In this document: piece by piece, positions 18,282 through 27,261 of the stretch
Numbering within the stretch: the stretch's first letter is position 1
How the letters are laid out: every line of letters starts with the position of its first letter
Assembly: GCA_943788195.1 (NCBI GenBank)
Contig: CALSPH010000001.1
Span: forward strand, 940,001 to 1,004,000
Length of the DNA stretch: 64,000 nt
Direction of reading: 5' to 3'
Source: an uncultured Bacteroidia bacterium
GTDB taxonomy: Bacteria > Bacteroidota > Bacteroidia > NS11-12g > UBA955
The notes under the pieces: model-generated
What the model was told of the DNA's origin: nothing
The model's database searches: none
Seen by the model: the letters and a program-made list of their open reading frames with translations, nothing else
Position numbers and translations under genes: made by a program

Positions 18282-18952
18282 AATCGATAGGAGAAGAATA
18301 TGGAATTGGGTGCAATGGGTCTGAATTGATGTATCAAGCGATCCTCAAGTACCTCGGTGAAAGGACTCCCAGCCACTTTAAAGCTTCTGAAATTATTAAG
18401 TGCATAATAGGCCAAACTACCTTCAGTAAAAAAGCTGATACGAGGTGTAATGTTAAAACTAAAACCCAAAAATAAAGCGGCACCTGGACCATTATTTCGG
18501 GTATAGAAAACACTGGCCTGGTTGGGTCCTGGAAGCCCTAAACTCGAGAAAGTATTGGTCTCTCGTGTTATTTCAAAATACCGGGCTTCTATTCCTCCAT
18601 AAACTTCGAACTTGGACATGGTTTTTCTGCGCCATTCATATCCAAAATTACCGGTAAGATATTGCTCACGGGTTTCAGAAAAAATTCCATTGGTGTTACC
18701 TGTATTGTCAATCAGGTTAAAATCGGTTCCAAATCGCCATGCACCCGTTCCTTTTTTATTTCGAAGTTTCACCCCAACAAGAAATGGAGCATCCAGGATG
18801 ATTCCATCCGAATTATTCCCCGTAAATCGGGCAAGAGAATTCGAAATATTTAAAAAGACTTCAATTCGTTTTTGGGGTAGACTATCCTGTTTCGCGTAGC
18901 CATGGCTGCCTAGTATTAGAAATAAAAGTAATGCAACAATGGTGGGTCTCAT
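18278..18952 (-). CDS. Putative outer-membrane beta-barrel protein
   Basis: A 224-aa exported protein with a clear signal peptide (IVALLLFLILGSHGYAK). It has strand-rich sequence such as FGTDFNLIDN, YLTGNFGYEWRRK, FEVYGGIEARYFEI and LGFSFNITPRISFFTEGSLAYY. It ends in SIFFSYRF, an aromatic C-terminus typical of BAM substrates. It directly follows the TonB-like gene with no gap and overlaps the next gene by 4 bp. It may be a substrate or target of the TonB/ExbBD complex encoded just upstream. Confidence 0.62.
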   Translation of the reverse strand: MRPTIVALLLFLILGSHGYAKQDSLPQKRIEVFLNISNSLARFTGNNSDGIILDAPFLVGVKLRNKKGTGAWRFGTDFNLIDNTGNTNGIFSETREQYLTGNFGYEWRRKTMSKFEVYGGIEARYFEITRETNTFSSLGLPGPNQASVFYTRNNGPGAALFLGFSFNITPRISFFTEGSLAYYALNNFRSFKVAGSPFTEVLEDRLIHQFRPIAPNSIFFSYRF

Positions 18953-19735
18953 CTATAGACTAAATGTAAAGGTAACTTTTCCTACTTGGTCTGGCGCACC
19001 AAATTTAGCATCGTATTTTGCCTGATAGGCCAATTGCTTTGCTAGGGATTGTAATTTGGGATCGTTCGATGAGGGTCGATCAATTTGCGCATTGATTACC
19101 TTACCTGAACTATTCACGGTAATTTTAATGGTTACGGTGCCATTGGTGTAGAAGTCGCTGCTTTTAGGTGGGGCTTGTACGACTCTTCGTCCTGCCAAAT
19201 TGGATGAAAAGCCTGTTCCTACACCATCACTTGTTCCAGTACCTTTTCCACCAGTGCCTTTTCCGCCATCTCCATTTCCGCTTTCACTTCCATTTTTCTG
19301 GCCTTGATTACCGGTTTGACTTCCATCACCGGTACCTTGTGTTTTTTTACGATCTTTTAACCCGCCTAGGATATCACTTAAGTCAGAATCCACTTTCTTT
19401 TCCGGTTTTTTAGTCGGTGTCTTTTGTGTAGTCTTCACGGTGGGTGCATCATCATCATCTTGGGATAATACGGGATCATCCACCTGTTCTTGTACGGATT
19501 GGGTCTTTTTACTTTGTGGTGCACTCGCTTCAGTACTTGGCCCACCTGCATCCGGTTCTCCTAAGCTTACCGCTACGCCTCCGCCACCTTCAAGATCATC
19601 GTCTACTGTGGTAGCTCCAAAAACTAGGAAAAGCATTAAAACAAAAAGGAGTATAAGAATCACCGCGGTACTTATTCCAGCAATGGTTTTGTTTTCCTTC
19701 TCGTCTTGTTTTTCTTCTAATGTTAGTTCACTCAT
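18953..19735 (-). CDS. TonB-like energy transducer
   Basis: A 260-aa protein with one N-terminal membrane anchor (about residues 17-40, ISTAVILILLFVLMLFLVFG). A long low-complexity linker rich in Gly, Ser, Thr, Asp and Lys follows (about 50-180, including SGNGDGGKGTGGKGTGTSDG). The C-terminal domain of about 65 residues reads VTIKITVNSSGKVINAQ and resembles the TonB/TolA C-terminal fold. It is encoded directly after ExbD and ExbB, so it probably transmits proton-motive energy to an outer-membrane partner. Confidence 0.8.
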   Translation of the reverse strand: MSELTLEEKQDEKENKTIAGISTAVILILLFVLMLFLVFGATTVDDDLEGGGGVAVSLGEPDAGGPSTEASAPQSKKTQSVQEQVDDPVLSQDDDDAPTVKTTQKTPTKKPEKKVDSDLSDILGGLKDRKKTQGTGDGSQTGNQGQKNGSESGNGDGGKGTGGKGTGTSDGVGTGFSSNLAGRRVVQAPPKSSDFYTNGTVTIKITVNSSGKVINAQIDRPSSNDPKLQSLAKQLAYQAKYDAKFGAPDQVGKVTFTFSL

Positions 19736-19784
19736 GTGGGTTTATTCCATTAAGCTCTGAATGGTAAACGTTTATCTGCCGGGT

Positions 19785-20204
19785 TTATTTTCTGGATGAA
19801 GGAACCGAACCATCTTTTTCAAGGGCTAGAACAACCTTTGCGCCCAATTGGTCGCACATTTTAACCATTTCCATTACCTTGTCATATTCAATGCGCTTAT
19901 CAGCCCCTACACTCACCGTTGGTTTTGCTGTTTTTGCCAATTCCTCAGCTATTGCATCCGCTAATTGGTCAAAAGGCACTACCCTTTTTTCAACAGCATA
20001 TCTCAAGTCTTCGGTAATATAAACATGCGTAATTTTATCAACTACCTTAGTGGTTACAACGCCTTTGGGCAGAATTACTTTTAATACAGATTCTTTGGTC
20101 ACCGCAGAGGTAAGTACAAAGAAAATAAGCAACAGAAAGATCAAATCTGTCATGGATGACATATTGAACTCTGCGTTAATTTTACTTTTTTTCTTTAGTG
20201 CCAT
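19785..20204 (-). CDS. ExbD/TolR family biopolymer transport protein
   Basis: A 139-aa ExbD/TolR protein. A single transmembrane helix near residues 18-38 contains the conserved Asp of the proton path (MTDLIFLLLIFF). A periplasmic domain of about 100 residues follows. The N-terminus carries the usual basic and INAEFNM segment. It lies 6 bp after the ExbB-like gene. Confidence 0.92.
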   Translation of the reverse strand: MALKKKSKINAEFNMSSMTDLIFLLLIFFVLTSAVTKESVLKVILPKGVVTTKVVDKITHVYITEDLRYAVEKRVVPFDQLADAIAEELAKTAKPTVSVGADKRIEYDKVMEMVKMCDQLGAKVVLALEKDGSVPSSRK

Positions 20205-20210
20205 GTCGTT

Positions 20211-20918
20211 TTATTTTGAAGCAGGTTGTTGTAAAATATCAATAAATTCAACCGTGCTAGCTTCCATCTTATACACTACTCTTTCAATACTTGCGGTTAA
20301 CAAGTTAAAGCCCAAGTATGCAATCAATCCAACAATTAATCCAGCAACTGTAGTAACCATGGCTTCGTAAATTCCACCACCTAATGCACCAGCCGTAATC
20401 GTGTCGCCTTGCTTGCTCAATTCAAAGAAGGTTTTAATCATCCCAGTTACCGTACCTAAGAAACCAATCATTGGAGCGGCTCCTGCTATGGTTGCTAGAA
20501 TGGGCATTCCTTTTTCCATTTTGTAGAGTTCTAGATTTCCTACGTTGTCTATGGCAACCTCAATATTTTTCATATTGGAGCCAATTCTGCTGATTCCCTT
20601 TTCAAGCATTCGCGCGATAGGGGTATTATTCTTTTCACAAAGCATACGTGCTCCAGATATATTCCCATTAATCACCATATCTTTAATATTGGCCATAAAA
20701 TAGGGGTCGCTTTTACCTGCTTTACGGATATTTAACCAACGCTCAATAATGAGGAAAATGGCAATCGCCAATAGAATAACAATCGGAATCATTATTACAC
20801 CCCCTTTAGTCGAAAGTTCGAGTATGTTAAGTTCTTGACTCGCTTGAACTGCTTGTTGCAAGCTGTCCGCTGGACTCGCTGCATCGGTTGTGCCAATTTG
20901 AAATAGTATGGATTTCAT
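20211..20918 (-). CDS. MotA/TolQ/ExbB proton channel family protein
   Basis: A 235-aa ExbB-type protein with three transmembrane regions: about 40-60 (GGVIMIPIVILLAIAIFLIIE), 130-155 (ILATIAGAAPMIGFLGTVTGMI) and 175-200 (GGIYEAMVTTVAGLIVGLIAYLG). The conserved GLLGTV-like and TTVAGL motifs of the family are seen. With ExbD it forms the stator that uses the proton gradient. It starts 1 bp after the HU/SPOR gene ends, so the two are co-transcribed. Confidence 0.93.
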   Translation of the reverse strand: MKSILFQIGTTDAASPADSLQQAVQASQELNILELSTKGGVIMIPIVILLAIAIFLIIERWLNIRKAGKSDPYFMANIKDMVINGNISGARMLCEKNNTPIARMLEKGISRIGSNMKNIEVAIDNVGNLELYKMEKGMPILATIAGAAPMIGFLGTVTGMIKTFFELSKQGDTITAGALGGGIYEAMVTTVAGLIVGLIAYLGFNLLTASIERVVYKMEASTVEFIDILQQPASK

Positions 20919-20919
20919 A

Positions 20920-22179
20920 TTATAGTTTTTCGTATGCTTTAGTGTTAATTATTTCAGCCTTTGGAAATTGGGCTTTTATAGTAATCAATTGATTTTCTAG
21001 CTCTTCCATCTGGTTTGAACTTGCAATGCCCACTCGATGAACAAAGCTATTTGGTATCGATAAGTAATAAAGTTGCTCATTCTCAAGCATTTTGTCTGCA
21101 TTGGACTTAACAACGGTTTTGGATACCACAATGTGATATTGGTCATTCAGGTCATAGCTATATGCATTGTTTGCGGCCTCTTCATAGGGCTCATCAATAC
21201 TTGTTGTTTCTGCTATAGGTTTTTCAATTACCTCAGGAGTAGGTTCTTCGTAAACTTCCGGAGTAGTAGGCTCAGTGATTGGAGTGGCCTCTTCAATGGT
21301 TTCTGTATTGGCAGCAGCAGCATCTTCACTTACCCACTCTGACTCACCTTCTTCTTCAGGCACCGTCTCCAATGCCAAAGTTTTGTCTGTGTTATCGTTT
21401 TCATTTACGTCAGTCTCTGGGTAATATTGGGTTGTGTTCTCCACAGTACCTTCTTCAGCCAAATCAAAGTTAATTACTGCAGCTTCTTGGGTAACATGAG
21501 TCTTGTTTTCATTTCTAATTCCAAAGAATAAGATGGTTCCAATTACAGCCGCAGCAGCAATCCAACGTATAAAGCGGAAGTTGCTTTTTTCTGCTTGCAT
21601 TGGAATGGGTTGATCTAGTTCGGGTTGAAGTGCTGTTTTTTCATAATCCAAGGCGGGTTCTGAAACAGGTGCTGCTTCTTTAGTAGGAGCAGTTTCAATG
21701 ATAACAGGTTTCGCTTCAGCCTTAACTTCTTTGATTTCTGTGGCCAGCTCAATCAGTTTAAGTTTAATGGGCACCAGGCCATAGGTCTCACGATCAAAAT
21801 TGATTTCTGTTTTCGGAATAAAAAATGTTTTATCAGCAGAGCCAAAAAACTCGCCCAAGCTAGCCCACTTGATTTTTTCTCCTGCAGCAATCTGGTCTTT
21901 TAAACGTTTAACTTCATCATCAATCATTTTAACGGCATCTGGATATGAAACACCAAACTTTTCGGTAAGGTAATTCGCCATCAAGCCATCCGTTTGGTGA
22001 ATGGTGGGGTTAAAAAAGAAGGATTTAGATTTAGGGCGCACTACATGAGTTGCTGGATTAATTGAAGCTTCATGGTCTCTTCTAATTAATCCACCTAAAC
22101 CAGGTAAAATAACACATTCACTTTCCCATAAAAGTGTTTCTGCTAATTGCTCTAAATTTAATCGTCCCGCTTCTATCAT
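20920..22179 (-). CDS. HU-domain/SPOR-domain membrane protein (CCDC81-like HU)
   Basis: A 419-aa protein. Residues 1 to about 150 look like the two CCDC81-type prokaryotic HU domains (ECVILPGLGGLIRRD, then a second half to about 145). An acidic/proline linker follows, then a transmembrane helix at about 205-221 (IRWIAAAAVIGTILFFGI). A second acidic linker rich in Glu, Thr and Pro leads to a C-terminal SPOR-like domain (from YHIVVSKTV, about 345-419). HU-like domains would be cytoplasmic and SPOR periplasmic, where it could bind denuded peptidoglycan. ATG 22179 is chosen because MIEAGRLNLEQLAETLL matches family starts; an earlier TTG or GTG would add non-homologous residues. Confidence 0.75.
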   Translation of the reverse strand: MIEAGRLNLEQLAETLLWESECVILPGLGGLIRRDHEASINPATHVVRPKSKSFFFNPTIHQTDGLMANYLTEKFGVSYPDAVKMIDDEVKRLKDQIAAGEKIKWASLGEFFGSADKTFFIPKTEINFDRETYGLVPIKLKLIELATEIKEVKAEAKPVIIETAPTKEAAPVSEPALDYEKTALQPELDQPIPMQAEKSNFRFIRWIAAAAVIGTILFFGIRNENKTHVTQEAAVINFDLAEEGTVENTTQYYPETDVNENDNTDKTLALETVPEEEGESEWVSEDAAAANTETIEEATPITEPTTPEVYEEPTPEVIEKPIAETTSIDEPYEEAANNAYSYDLNDQYHIVVSKTVVKSNADKMLENEQLYYLSIPNSFVHRVGIASSNQMEELENQLITIKAQFPKAEIINTKAYEKL

Positions 22180-22190
22180 ATTATGCAATA

Positions 22191-23819
22191 TTAAAAGGAA
22201 AAGTTGACACCTGCCAAAATATTTAAGGCATATACTGGATGGTTGTACCATCTTTGAATTTTGCTCGATGTTATGTTGTTGAAATCAGCAAAGAAAGATA
22301 GGTGCTTTCTGTGGCGATAATCAAAGTGTAGGTTGAAGTCAAAAAAGCCATCCATCGTTCCAGAGGGTTGACCTACTTCAGTTTGGTCACGTGCTCCCCA
22401 ATAAATGGCTTCTGCTGTAGTATAGATTTTTTTGGCGATGTTGTATTGCACACGCATTCTGACTTCACTAGTGGGCAGTTGCCACGCTTTTTGGGTTAAG
22501 GCGTAATCGTTTACACGTGCAAGTAAGTATGCACGGACTTTCGTACTAAATGTATATCCCAATTGAGTTCGAAAGGAAATGATATCTCCATCTGCATACA
22601 CCGTGTTAAAACTATTGAAACTATCTGAGCTGGTTATATTGAGGGCCAAATTTTCAACATTCGATATACTGATTTCTCCTAAGAATTCAAGGTTTTTGGT
22701 AAGTTTGCCTTCAAACCCCAAGTTGGCTGCGTAGTTGTTTATGGTGCTTTGCTGCACAAACGTGTCATTGATAAATGGATTGGTATATACTTGTGTGCGC
22801 AATAAATTTCGGTCCATGCCACCGGTAAATCCGCCAAATATCACCACATAGTCTTTGATTAAATGATACCGCCCTTGAATGTGCGGGAATATCAATAAGG
22901 TAGAATCTACCCCTGCAGGTACGTAGTTTACTTTTAATCCAGCCGTAATATCTAAATCTTCGGTAGGGTGTTTGAAGGTGTATCTTGGAAAAAAGTTCAG
23001 AAAAACACGTTCTTGAAAATGATTAATGGTGCTTAACTTGGAATGCATAACTCCTAAATCAGCCAATATTTCGCCTTCAAATGCGCGCATTCTAAAGTCG
23101 ATGACCCCTTCAAAACTGGTTTCGTTGGAACGATCGGATGTGGCAAATGAATGATAATCTAACAAGAAGCCAATTTTTGGGGCTTTCTTTTTCCCTCTTA
23201 GGCGATTAAAACGGAAACTTCCATTCCAGTCTTCAAAATTTCGCAAAACGCGTTCTTTATCGAAACCAAAATCTGCGCTATCAAATCCATAACGCCTGAT
23301 TGAGTTGCGGTCATAGGCTAAATTAATGGTGAATTGATTGTTCTTAAGAATTCGTGCGCCATAAAGTTTGACCGTATTTTGGCTAAAATCTTGGAACGAC
23401 TTGGCTTTATTAGCGGATAGGTGTTTGATTTCTGCACCGTATATGAGTTGATCATCTTTTAAATTGAATAAATAAGCTTCTGCCAAGGGCATGTTGAAGT
23501 TACCATATCCCAGTTTGAAATAATTGCCTCTCCAGTCTTCTTTTTCTTTGCTTCTATACTTTAAAGGCGATAAAGGCGTAGCAACACGCTTCGTACTGGC
23601 TTGGTGTTTTGAGATGTCATAGTTGAAAACAGGCGCTTTCGTATCGATGGGGTCAGATGTTGGTACTGTTGTTATTTTTTCTGCTTTCTGCAGTTTTGGA
23701 TCAAATTGACCTCCTACAATTTCAAAAGAGCGATCGTCCAAAGTTGACGTATCTTTTTGACCCCAAACTGATGTAGGGGCTAAACAAATGATTCCTATGC
23801 AAATAAGTATAAAACGCAT
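22191..23819 (-). CDS. Large outer-membrane beta-barrel protein (TonB-receptor-like barrel)
   Basis: A 542-aa protein with signal peptide (FILICIGIICLAPTSVWG). A periplasmic segment of about 90 residues precedes a strand-rich barrel that starts near NYFKLGYGNFNMPLAEAYLF and ends YALNILAGVNFSF with a terminal Phe. No plug domain is evident, so it is not a classical TonB-dependent receptor. ATG 23819 (MRFILICIG) is chosen over the longer frame from 23942, whose extra 41 residues are not signal-like. It is the first gene of the minus-strand operon that continues with HU/SPOR, ExbB, ExbD and the TonB-like protein. Confidence 0.72.
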   Translation of the reverse strand: MRFILICIGIICLAPTSVWGQKDTSTLDDRSFEIVGGQFDPKLQKAEKITTVPTSDPIDTKAPVFNYDISKHQASTKRVATPLSPLKYRSKEKEDWRGNYFKLGYGNFNMPLAEAYLFNLKDDQLIYGAEIKHLSANKAKSFQDFSQNTVKLYGARILKNNQFTINLAYDRNSIRRYGFDSADFGFDKERVLRNFEDWNGSFRFNRLRGKKKAPKIGFLLDYHSFATSDRSNETSFEGVIDFRMRAFEGEILADLGVMHSKLSTINHFQERVFLNFFPRYTFKHPTEDLDITAGLKVNYVPAGVDSTLLIFPHIQGRYHLIKDYVVIFGGFTGGMDRNLLRTQVYTNPFINDTFVQQSTINNYAANLGFEGKLTKNLEFLGEISISNVENLALNITSSDSFNSFNTVYADGDIISFRTQLGYTFSTKVRAYLLARVNDYALTQKAWQLPTSEVRMRVQYNIAKKIYTTAEAIYWGARDQTEVGQPSGTMDGFFDFNLHFDYRHRKHLSFFADFNNITSSKIQRWYNHPVYALNILAGVNFSF

Positions 23820-23981
23820 CAAACGAAAGTAGATTAATAACGTGGCGCAATCAATGAAATTGTTTCCACAGGAGCGCTTCTTAAAAAAAAAGTGGTTACA
23901 AAATTGTGCATATTTAAGTTGGGTATAATAGGTGATTTCCAAAAAATTGATTATTTTGGGAGCAAGAAAATTGACAATAAA

Positions 23982-25028
23982 ATGAGCAGTAACGAAAAAT
24001 TGAAAGCATTAAAGCTTACCATAGATAAGCTTGAAAAGACCTACGGCAAAGGGGTTGTGATGAAAATGGACGAGGGTTCGGTGGTTCAAATAGAAACCAT
24101 CCCCACCGGTTCTTTTGGGCTGGATTTAGCCTTAGGAGTGGGTGGATTCCCAAGAGGGAGAGTAGTAGAAATATATGGTCCAGAAAGTAGTGGTAAAACA
24201 ACTTTAGCCTTGCATGCAATTGCAGAGGCACAGAAAAAAGGTGGATTGGCCGCATTTATAGATGCGGAACATGCCTTTGATCGCACATATGCAGAGAAGT
24301 TAGGGATCAATACTTCTGAATTATTGATATCTCAACCAGATAACGGGGAGCAGGCTTTGGAAGTTGCGGATCATTTGATTCGTTCAGGCGCAGTAGATAT
24401 TTGTGTAATTGATTCAGTGGCAGCATTGGTTCCAAGAGCGGAAATTGAAGGTGAAATGGGCGACTCTAAAATGGGCTTGCAAGCACGTTTGATGTCGCAA
24501 GCCTTGCGGAAACTAACCGGTACCATTAATAAAACAGGTTGTGTATGTATCTTTATCAACCAATTGAGAGAAAAAATTGGGGTGATGTTTGGGAACCCAG
24601 AAACCACTACGGGTGGTAATGCCCTTAAGTTTTATGCGTCCATGCGAATTGATATTCGAAGAATCGGTCAAATTAAGGATGGGGTGGATATCATTGGGAA
24701 TCGTACCAAGGTTAAAGTGGCTAAAAACAAATTGGCTCCACCTTTCCGAATTGTAGAATTTGATATTATGTACGGCCTAGGAATATCACGTGTGGGTGAA
24801 ATCTTAGATATGGCAGTGGATATGGATGTAGTTAAGAAAAGCGGTAGTTGGTTCAGTTATAAAGATACGAAACTTGGTCAAGGCCGTGATTCAGTTAAAG
24901 AACTGCTAGGAGATAATCTAGAATTACTTGAAGAAATTGAAGCCAATGTAAAAGCGAAGCTCGGAATGGGTGAGGCAGAAATTCCGGTAGAGCCGGGCGA
25001 GGCTTCGGAGGAAGCAGCAGCAGAATAA
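23982..25028 (+). CDS. recA: Recombinase RecA
   Basis: RecA, 348 aa from ATG 23982 ([24 protein letters not shown]). It forms filaments on single-stranded DNA for recombination and SOS induction. Visible are Walker A (GPESSGKTT), the second ATP motif ([12 protein letters not shown]), loop L2 with [30 protein letters not shown], and an acidic tail. The frame is open upstream to 23892, but those residues do not match RecA. No clear LexA-type box was seen in the 160-bp divergent region. A terminator follows at 25056. Confidence 0.98.
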   Translation: MSSNEKLKALKLTIDKLEKTYGKGVVMKMDEGSVVQIETIPTGSFGLDLALGVGGFPRGRVVEIYGPESSGKTTLALHAIAEAQKKGGLAAFIDAEHAFDRTYAEKLGINTSELLISQPDNGEQALEVADHLIRSGAVDICVIDSVAALVPRAEIEGEMGDSKMGLQARLMSQALRKLTGTINKTGCVCIFINQLREKIGVMFGNPETTTGGNALKFYASMRIDIRRIGQIKDGVDIIGNRTKVKVAKNKLAPPFRIVEFDIMYGLGISRVGEILDMAVDMDVVKKSGSWFSYKDTKLGQGRDSVKELLGDNLELLEEIEANVKAKLGMGEAEIPVEPGEASEEAAAE

Positions 25029-25049
25029 CCAAGTATATTTAAATCGTTA

Positions 25050-25631
25050 TTAAGGGAGTCCAAGATTAATTTCTTGGACTCTTTTTTTGAGAATAGGCAA
25101 AACCTGCTCCTCAAACCAACCATGTTTCTTTAGCCATATACCATTTCTAGGTGATGGGTGTGGAATAGGTAAGTATAAGGGCAAATATTCATGAAAATTC
25201 CGAACGGTTTCAGTCAGGATATGCTTGGCCAGATCTTTTAAATAATAGTCTTGGGCATATTTACCAATGAGTAGAATTAATTCGACTTTTTTCGAATGAG
25301 CTAAAAGTTGCGCATGCCAAAGCGGAGCGCATTCTTTACGCGGGGGTAAATCACCACTCTTGCCTTCACCCGGATAACAAAATCCCATCGGCATAATCCC
25401 AAATAATGTGTTGTCGTAAAATTGAGATTCATCCACACCCAACCAATCTCTTAAGCGTTTGCCGCTCGCATCATCCCATGGAATGCCGGATGCATGTACT
25501 TTTGTTCCTGGTGCTTGACCAATTACTAATATCTTGGATGATTTTGACATGGATACAACAGGTCGTGCACCTAAATCAAGATGTGGCTTGCAGATTTTAC
25601 ACTGGCTAATTTCTTGCAGAAGCTGCTCCAT
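25050..25631 (-). CDS. Uracil-DNA glycosylase family protein (iron-sulfur type)
   Basis: A 193-aa uracil-DNA glycosylase-superfamily protein. Motif A is GQAPG at residues 38-42, and motif B is HPSPRN near 157-162. Four cysteines at 11, 14, 85 and 101 have the spacing of the [4Fe-4S] ligands of family 4/5 glycosylases. It should remove uracil from DNA for base-excision repair. It converges on recA, and its C-terminal codons (KKRVQEINLGLP) are read from the recA terminator hairpin. The Gln in GQAPG differs from the usual Glu of family 4 (GEAPG), so the subfamily is uncertain. Confidence 0.85.
   Translation of the reverse strand: MEQLLQEISQCKICKPHLDLGARPVVSMSKSSKILVIGQAPGTKVHASGIPWDDASGKRLRDWLGVDESQFYDNTLFGIMPMGFCYPGEGKSGDLPPRKECAPLWHAQLLAHSKKVELILLIGKYAQDYYLKDLAKHILTETVRNFHEYLPLYLPIPHPSPRNGIWLKKHGWFEEQVLPILKKRVQEINLGLP
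25056..25088 (+). terminator. recA terminator, overlapping the end of the glycosylase gene
   Basis: GAGTCCAAGA pairs with TCTTGGACTC across a 6-nt loop and is followed by seven T. The same DNA encodes the last residues of the convergent uracil-DNA glycosylase. Confidence 0.88.
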
Positions 25632-25716
25632 GAAAGCAAAACTATGCGATTCACGAGATAAAACATATCGTTCACCAAAAACTATTACCCATTTACAAAT
25701 ACTTGTGAATAAATAG

Positions 25717-25724
25717 TATCTTTG
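25717..25724 (+). promoter_or_regulatory. Putative -7 box, 5 bp before a start codon
   Basis: TATCTTTG matches TAnnTTTG. The ATG of the next gene is only 5 bp downstream, so the transcript may be leaderless. Confidence 0.45.
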
Positions 25725-25729
25725 AAATT

Positions 25730-26095
25730 ATGTCTAAAGAAAGAGCCTGTCTAGAGTGCGGTGAAAAGCTGAAAGGTAGAATTGATCAAAAGTTTTGTTC
25801 TGATCATTGCCGGAACGCCTATAACAATGCCCTGAACAGCGATGCAAATTCGGTGGTCAGAAACACCAATAATGCACTTCGAAAAAACAGAAGAATTTTA
25901 GAAGACTTGTTGAAGCATAAAAAGGATGGTAAAGGCATCACCAAATTATCAACCTTAAGTAAGCAAGGCTTTAACTTTGATTATATCACATCAATCTATA
26001 CTACCAAAACAGGTAACGTATACAAATTTTGCTATGAGTACGGCTACCAAAAACTGGAAGATGATAAATTCATGTTGGTTACCCGAGAACAATAG
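25730..26095 (+). CDS. Conserved hypothetical protein with N-terminal zinc finger
   Basis: A 121-aa protein. A Cys cluster near the N-terminus (C7-x2-C10, then C23 and C27 with H26: FCSDHC) looks like a treble-clef or zinc-ribbon site. The rest is basic and helical, with RKNRRILEDLLKHKKDGKG in the middle and a beta-rich end. I do not know its function; nucleic-acid binding is possible from the basic character. It is followed by another conserved unknown after 24 bp, so it probably heads a four-gene plus-strand operon. Confidence 0.7.
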   Translation: MSKERACLECGEKLKGRIDQKFCSDHCRNAYNNALNSDANSVVRNTNNALRKNRRILEDLLKHKKDGKGITKLSTLSKQGFNFDYITSIYTTKTGNVYKFCYEYGYQKLEDDKFMLVTREQ

Positions 26096-26119
26096 GAAAA
26101 GGTTAATTTTGAACCTCGA

Positions 26120-26473
26120 ATGGAAACACTTGCAGAGATAGAAAAAGATTGGCACCGCGTAGTGCAATTTGTAGAAGAGCGGTTCGATAAGAAACCGGAT
26201 ACACAAGCTATTTTATACCTTATTGGCATGCGTGAGTTAGGTTTACTGCCTGATGTGAAATTCAGTAAAACCGATAAGGTTGGATTAATACACATTGCAG
26301 TTTGTAAAATTTTGTCATATCAAGGGTATTATGAATTAGAAGGTACAGATCAAGATGGCTGGCCTCACTGGAAAAAAGTGCAAGAAATGCCTTTCGTAAA
26401 TATTTTTGAGCAAGAGCTTTTACTCAAACAGCATATCGTTCATTATTTTAAAGAAGAAGAAATCATATTATGA
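26120..26473 (+). CDS. Conserved hypothetical protein
   Basis: A 117-aa soluble protein without signal peptide. It is mostly helical, with METLAEIEKDWHRVVQFVEERF at the start, LYLIGMRELGLLP, a central ILSYQGYYELEGTDQDGWPHWK and an acidic end. I do not recognise a domain. The stop overlaps the cyclophilin gene by 4 bp, indicating translational coupling. Confidence 0.7.
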   Translation: METLAEIEKDWHRVVQFVEERFDKKPDTQAILYLIGMRELGLLPDVKFSKTDKVGLIHIAVCKILSYQGYYELEGTDQDGWPHWKKVQEMPFVNIFEQELLLKQHIVHYFKEEEIIL

Positions 26474-27261
26474 AAACAAGTATACTAATTGCCACTATTT
26501 CTATTTTTTTATTCGCTTGTGGCGATAACTTAAGAGAGCAAGCGAACAAGAGTAAAGTATTAAATGTTGAAAAAGTAGATTCAGCTGTTGCAGATAGTTT
26601 GGCTCGGGTAAAAGCCTACGAAGATTCTATATATTTCGCTGGACCAATGGTGGCAATTGTAACAAGCAAAGGAACCATGAAGTTTAAGCTTTATGATAAA
26701 ACCCCTAAACATCGCGACAATTTCCTAGAATTAGCGGCTGCAGGTTTCTATGAAGGGCATAAATTTCATCGTGTAATCAAAGATTTTATGATCCAAGGGG
26801 GTGATCCAAATTCCAAGGATAATGATCCACGTGATGATGGTTTGGGTGGACCAGGTTATAAAATTCCAGCAGAATTTGTGCCTCGACTCATTCATAAACG
26901 TGGTGCTTTGGCTGCCGCTCGTGAAGGAGATGGAATTAACCCCAAAATGGAAAGCAGTGGGTCACAGTTTTATATTGTGGATGGTAAAAAGTATGATTTG
27001 AATGATCCAATCTTAAGTAAATTTAGCCTTCCTAAGGAAGAACGCAGTATTTACCATACCATTGGAGGTACACCTATGTTAGATCGCTCATACACCGTCT
27101 TTGGTGAGATTTTGAGTGGATTTGATGTGTTGGAATCCATTGCTGGAACCAAAACTAAAGCACATCCTTTGGATCCCAAATCGTTGAGCGTTCCAGTTAA
27201 ACCGATTACCATTATTAGGGTTGACATTATTGGAGCAGATACCACTCAGATAATTAAGTAA
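26470..27261 (+). CDS. Peptidyl-prolyl cis-trans isomerase lipoprotein (cyclophilin type)
   Basis: A 263-aa protein with signal peptide and lipobox (FLFACG, Cys 17). A cyclophilin domain runs from about residue 60 to the end. FHRVIKDFMIQGGDP carries the catalytic Arg and the FMIQGGD motif, and SGSQFYIV is the second signature. It contains an insertion (GKKYDLNDPILSKFSLPKEERS) before the last third. It would catalyse prolyl isomerisation in the periplasm or at the outer membrane. It overlaps the unknown gene upstream by 4 bp and the truncated binding-protein gene downstream by 1 bp. Confidence 0.9.
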   Translation: MKTSILIATISIFLFACGDNLREQANKSKVLNVEKVDSAVADSLARVKAYEDSIYFAGPMVAIVTSKGTMKFKLYDKTPKHRDNFLELAAAGFYEGHKFHRVIKDFMIQGGDPNSKDNDPRDDGLGGPGYKIPAEFVPRLIHKRGALAAAREGDGINPKMESSGSQFYIVDGKKYDLNDPILSKFSLPKEERSIYHTIGGTPMLDRSYTVFGEILSGFDVLESIAGTKTKAHPLDPKSLSVPVKPITIIRVDIIGADTTQIIK

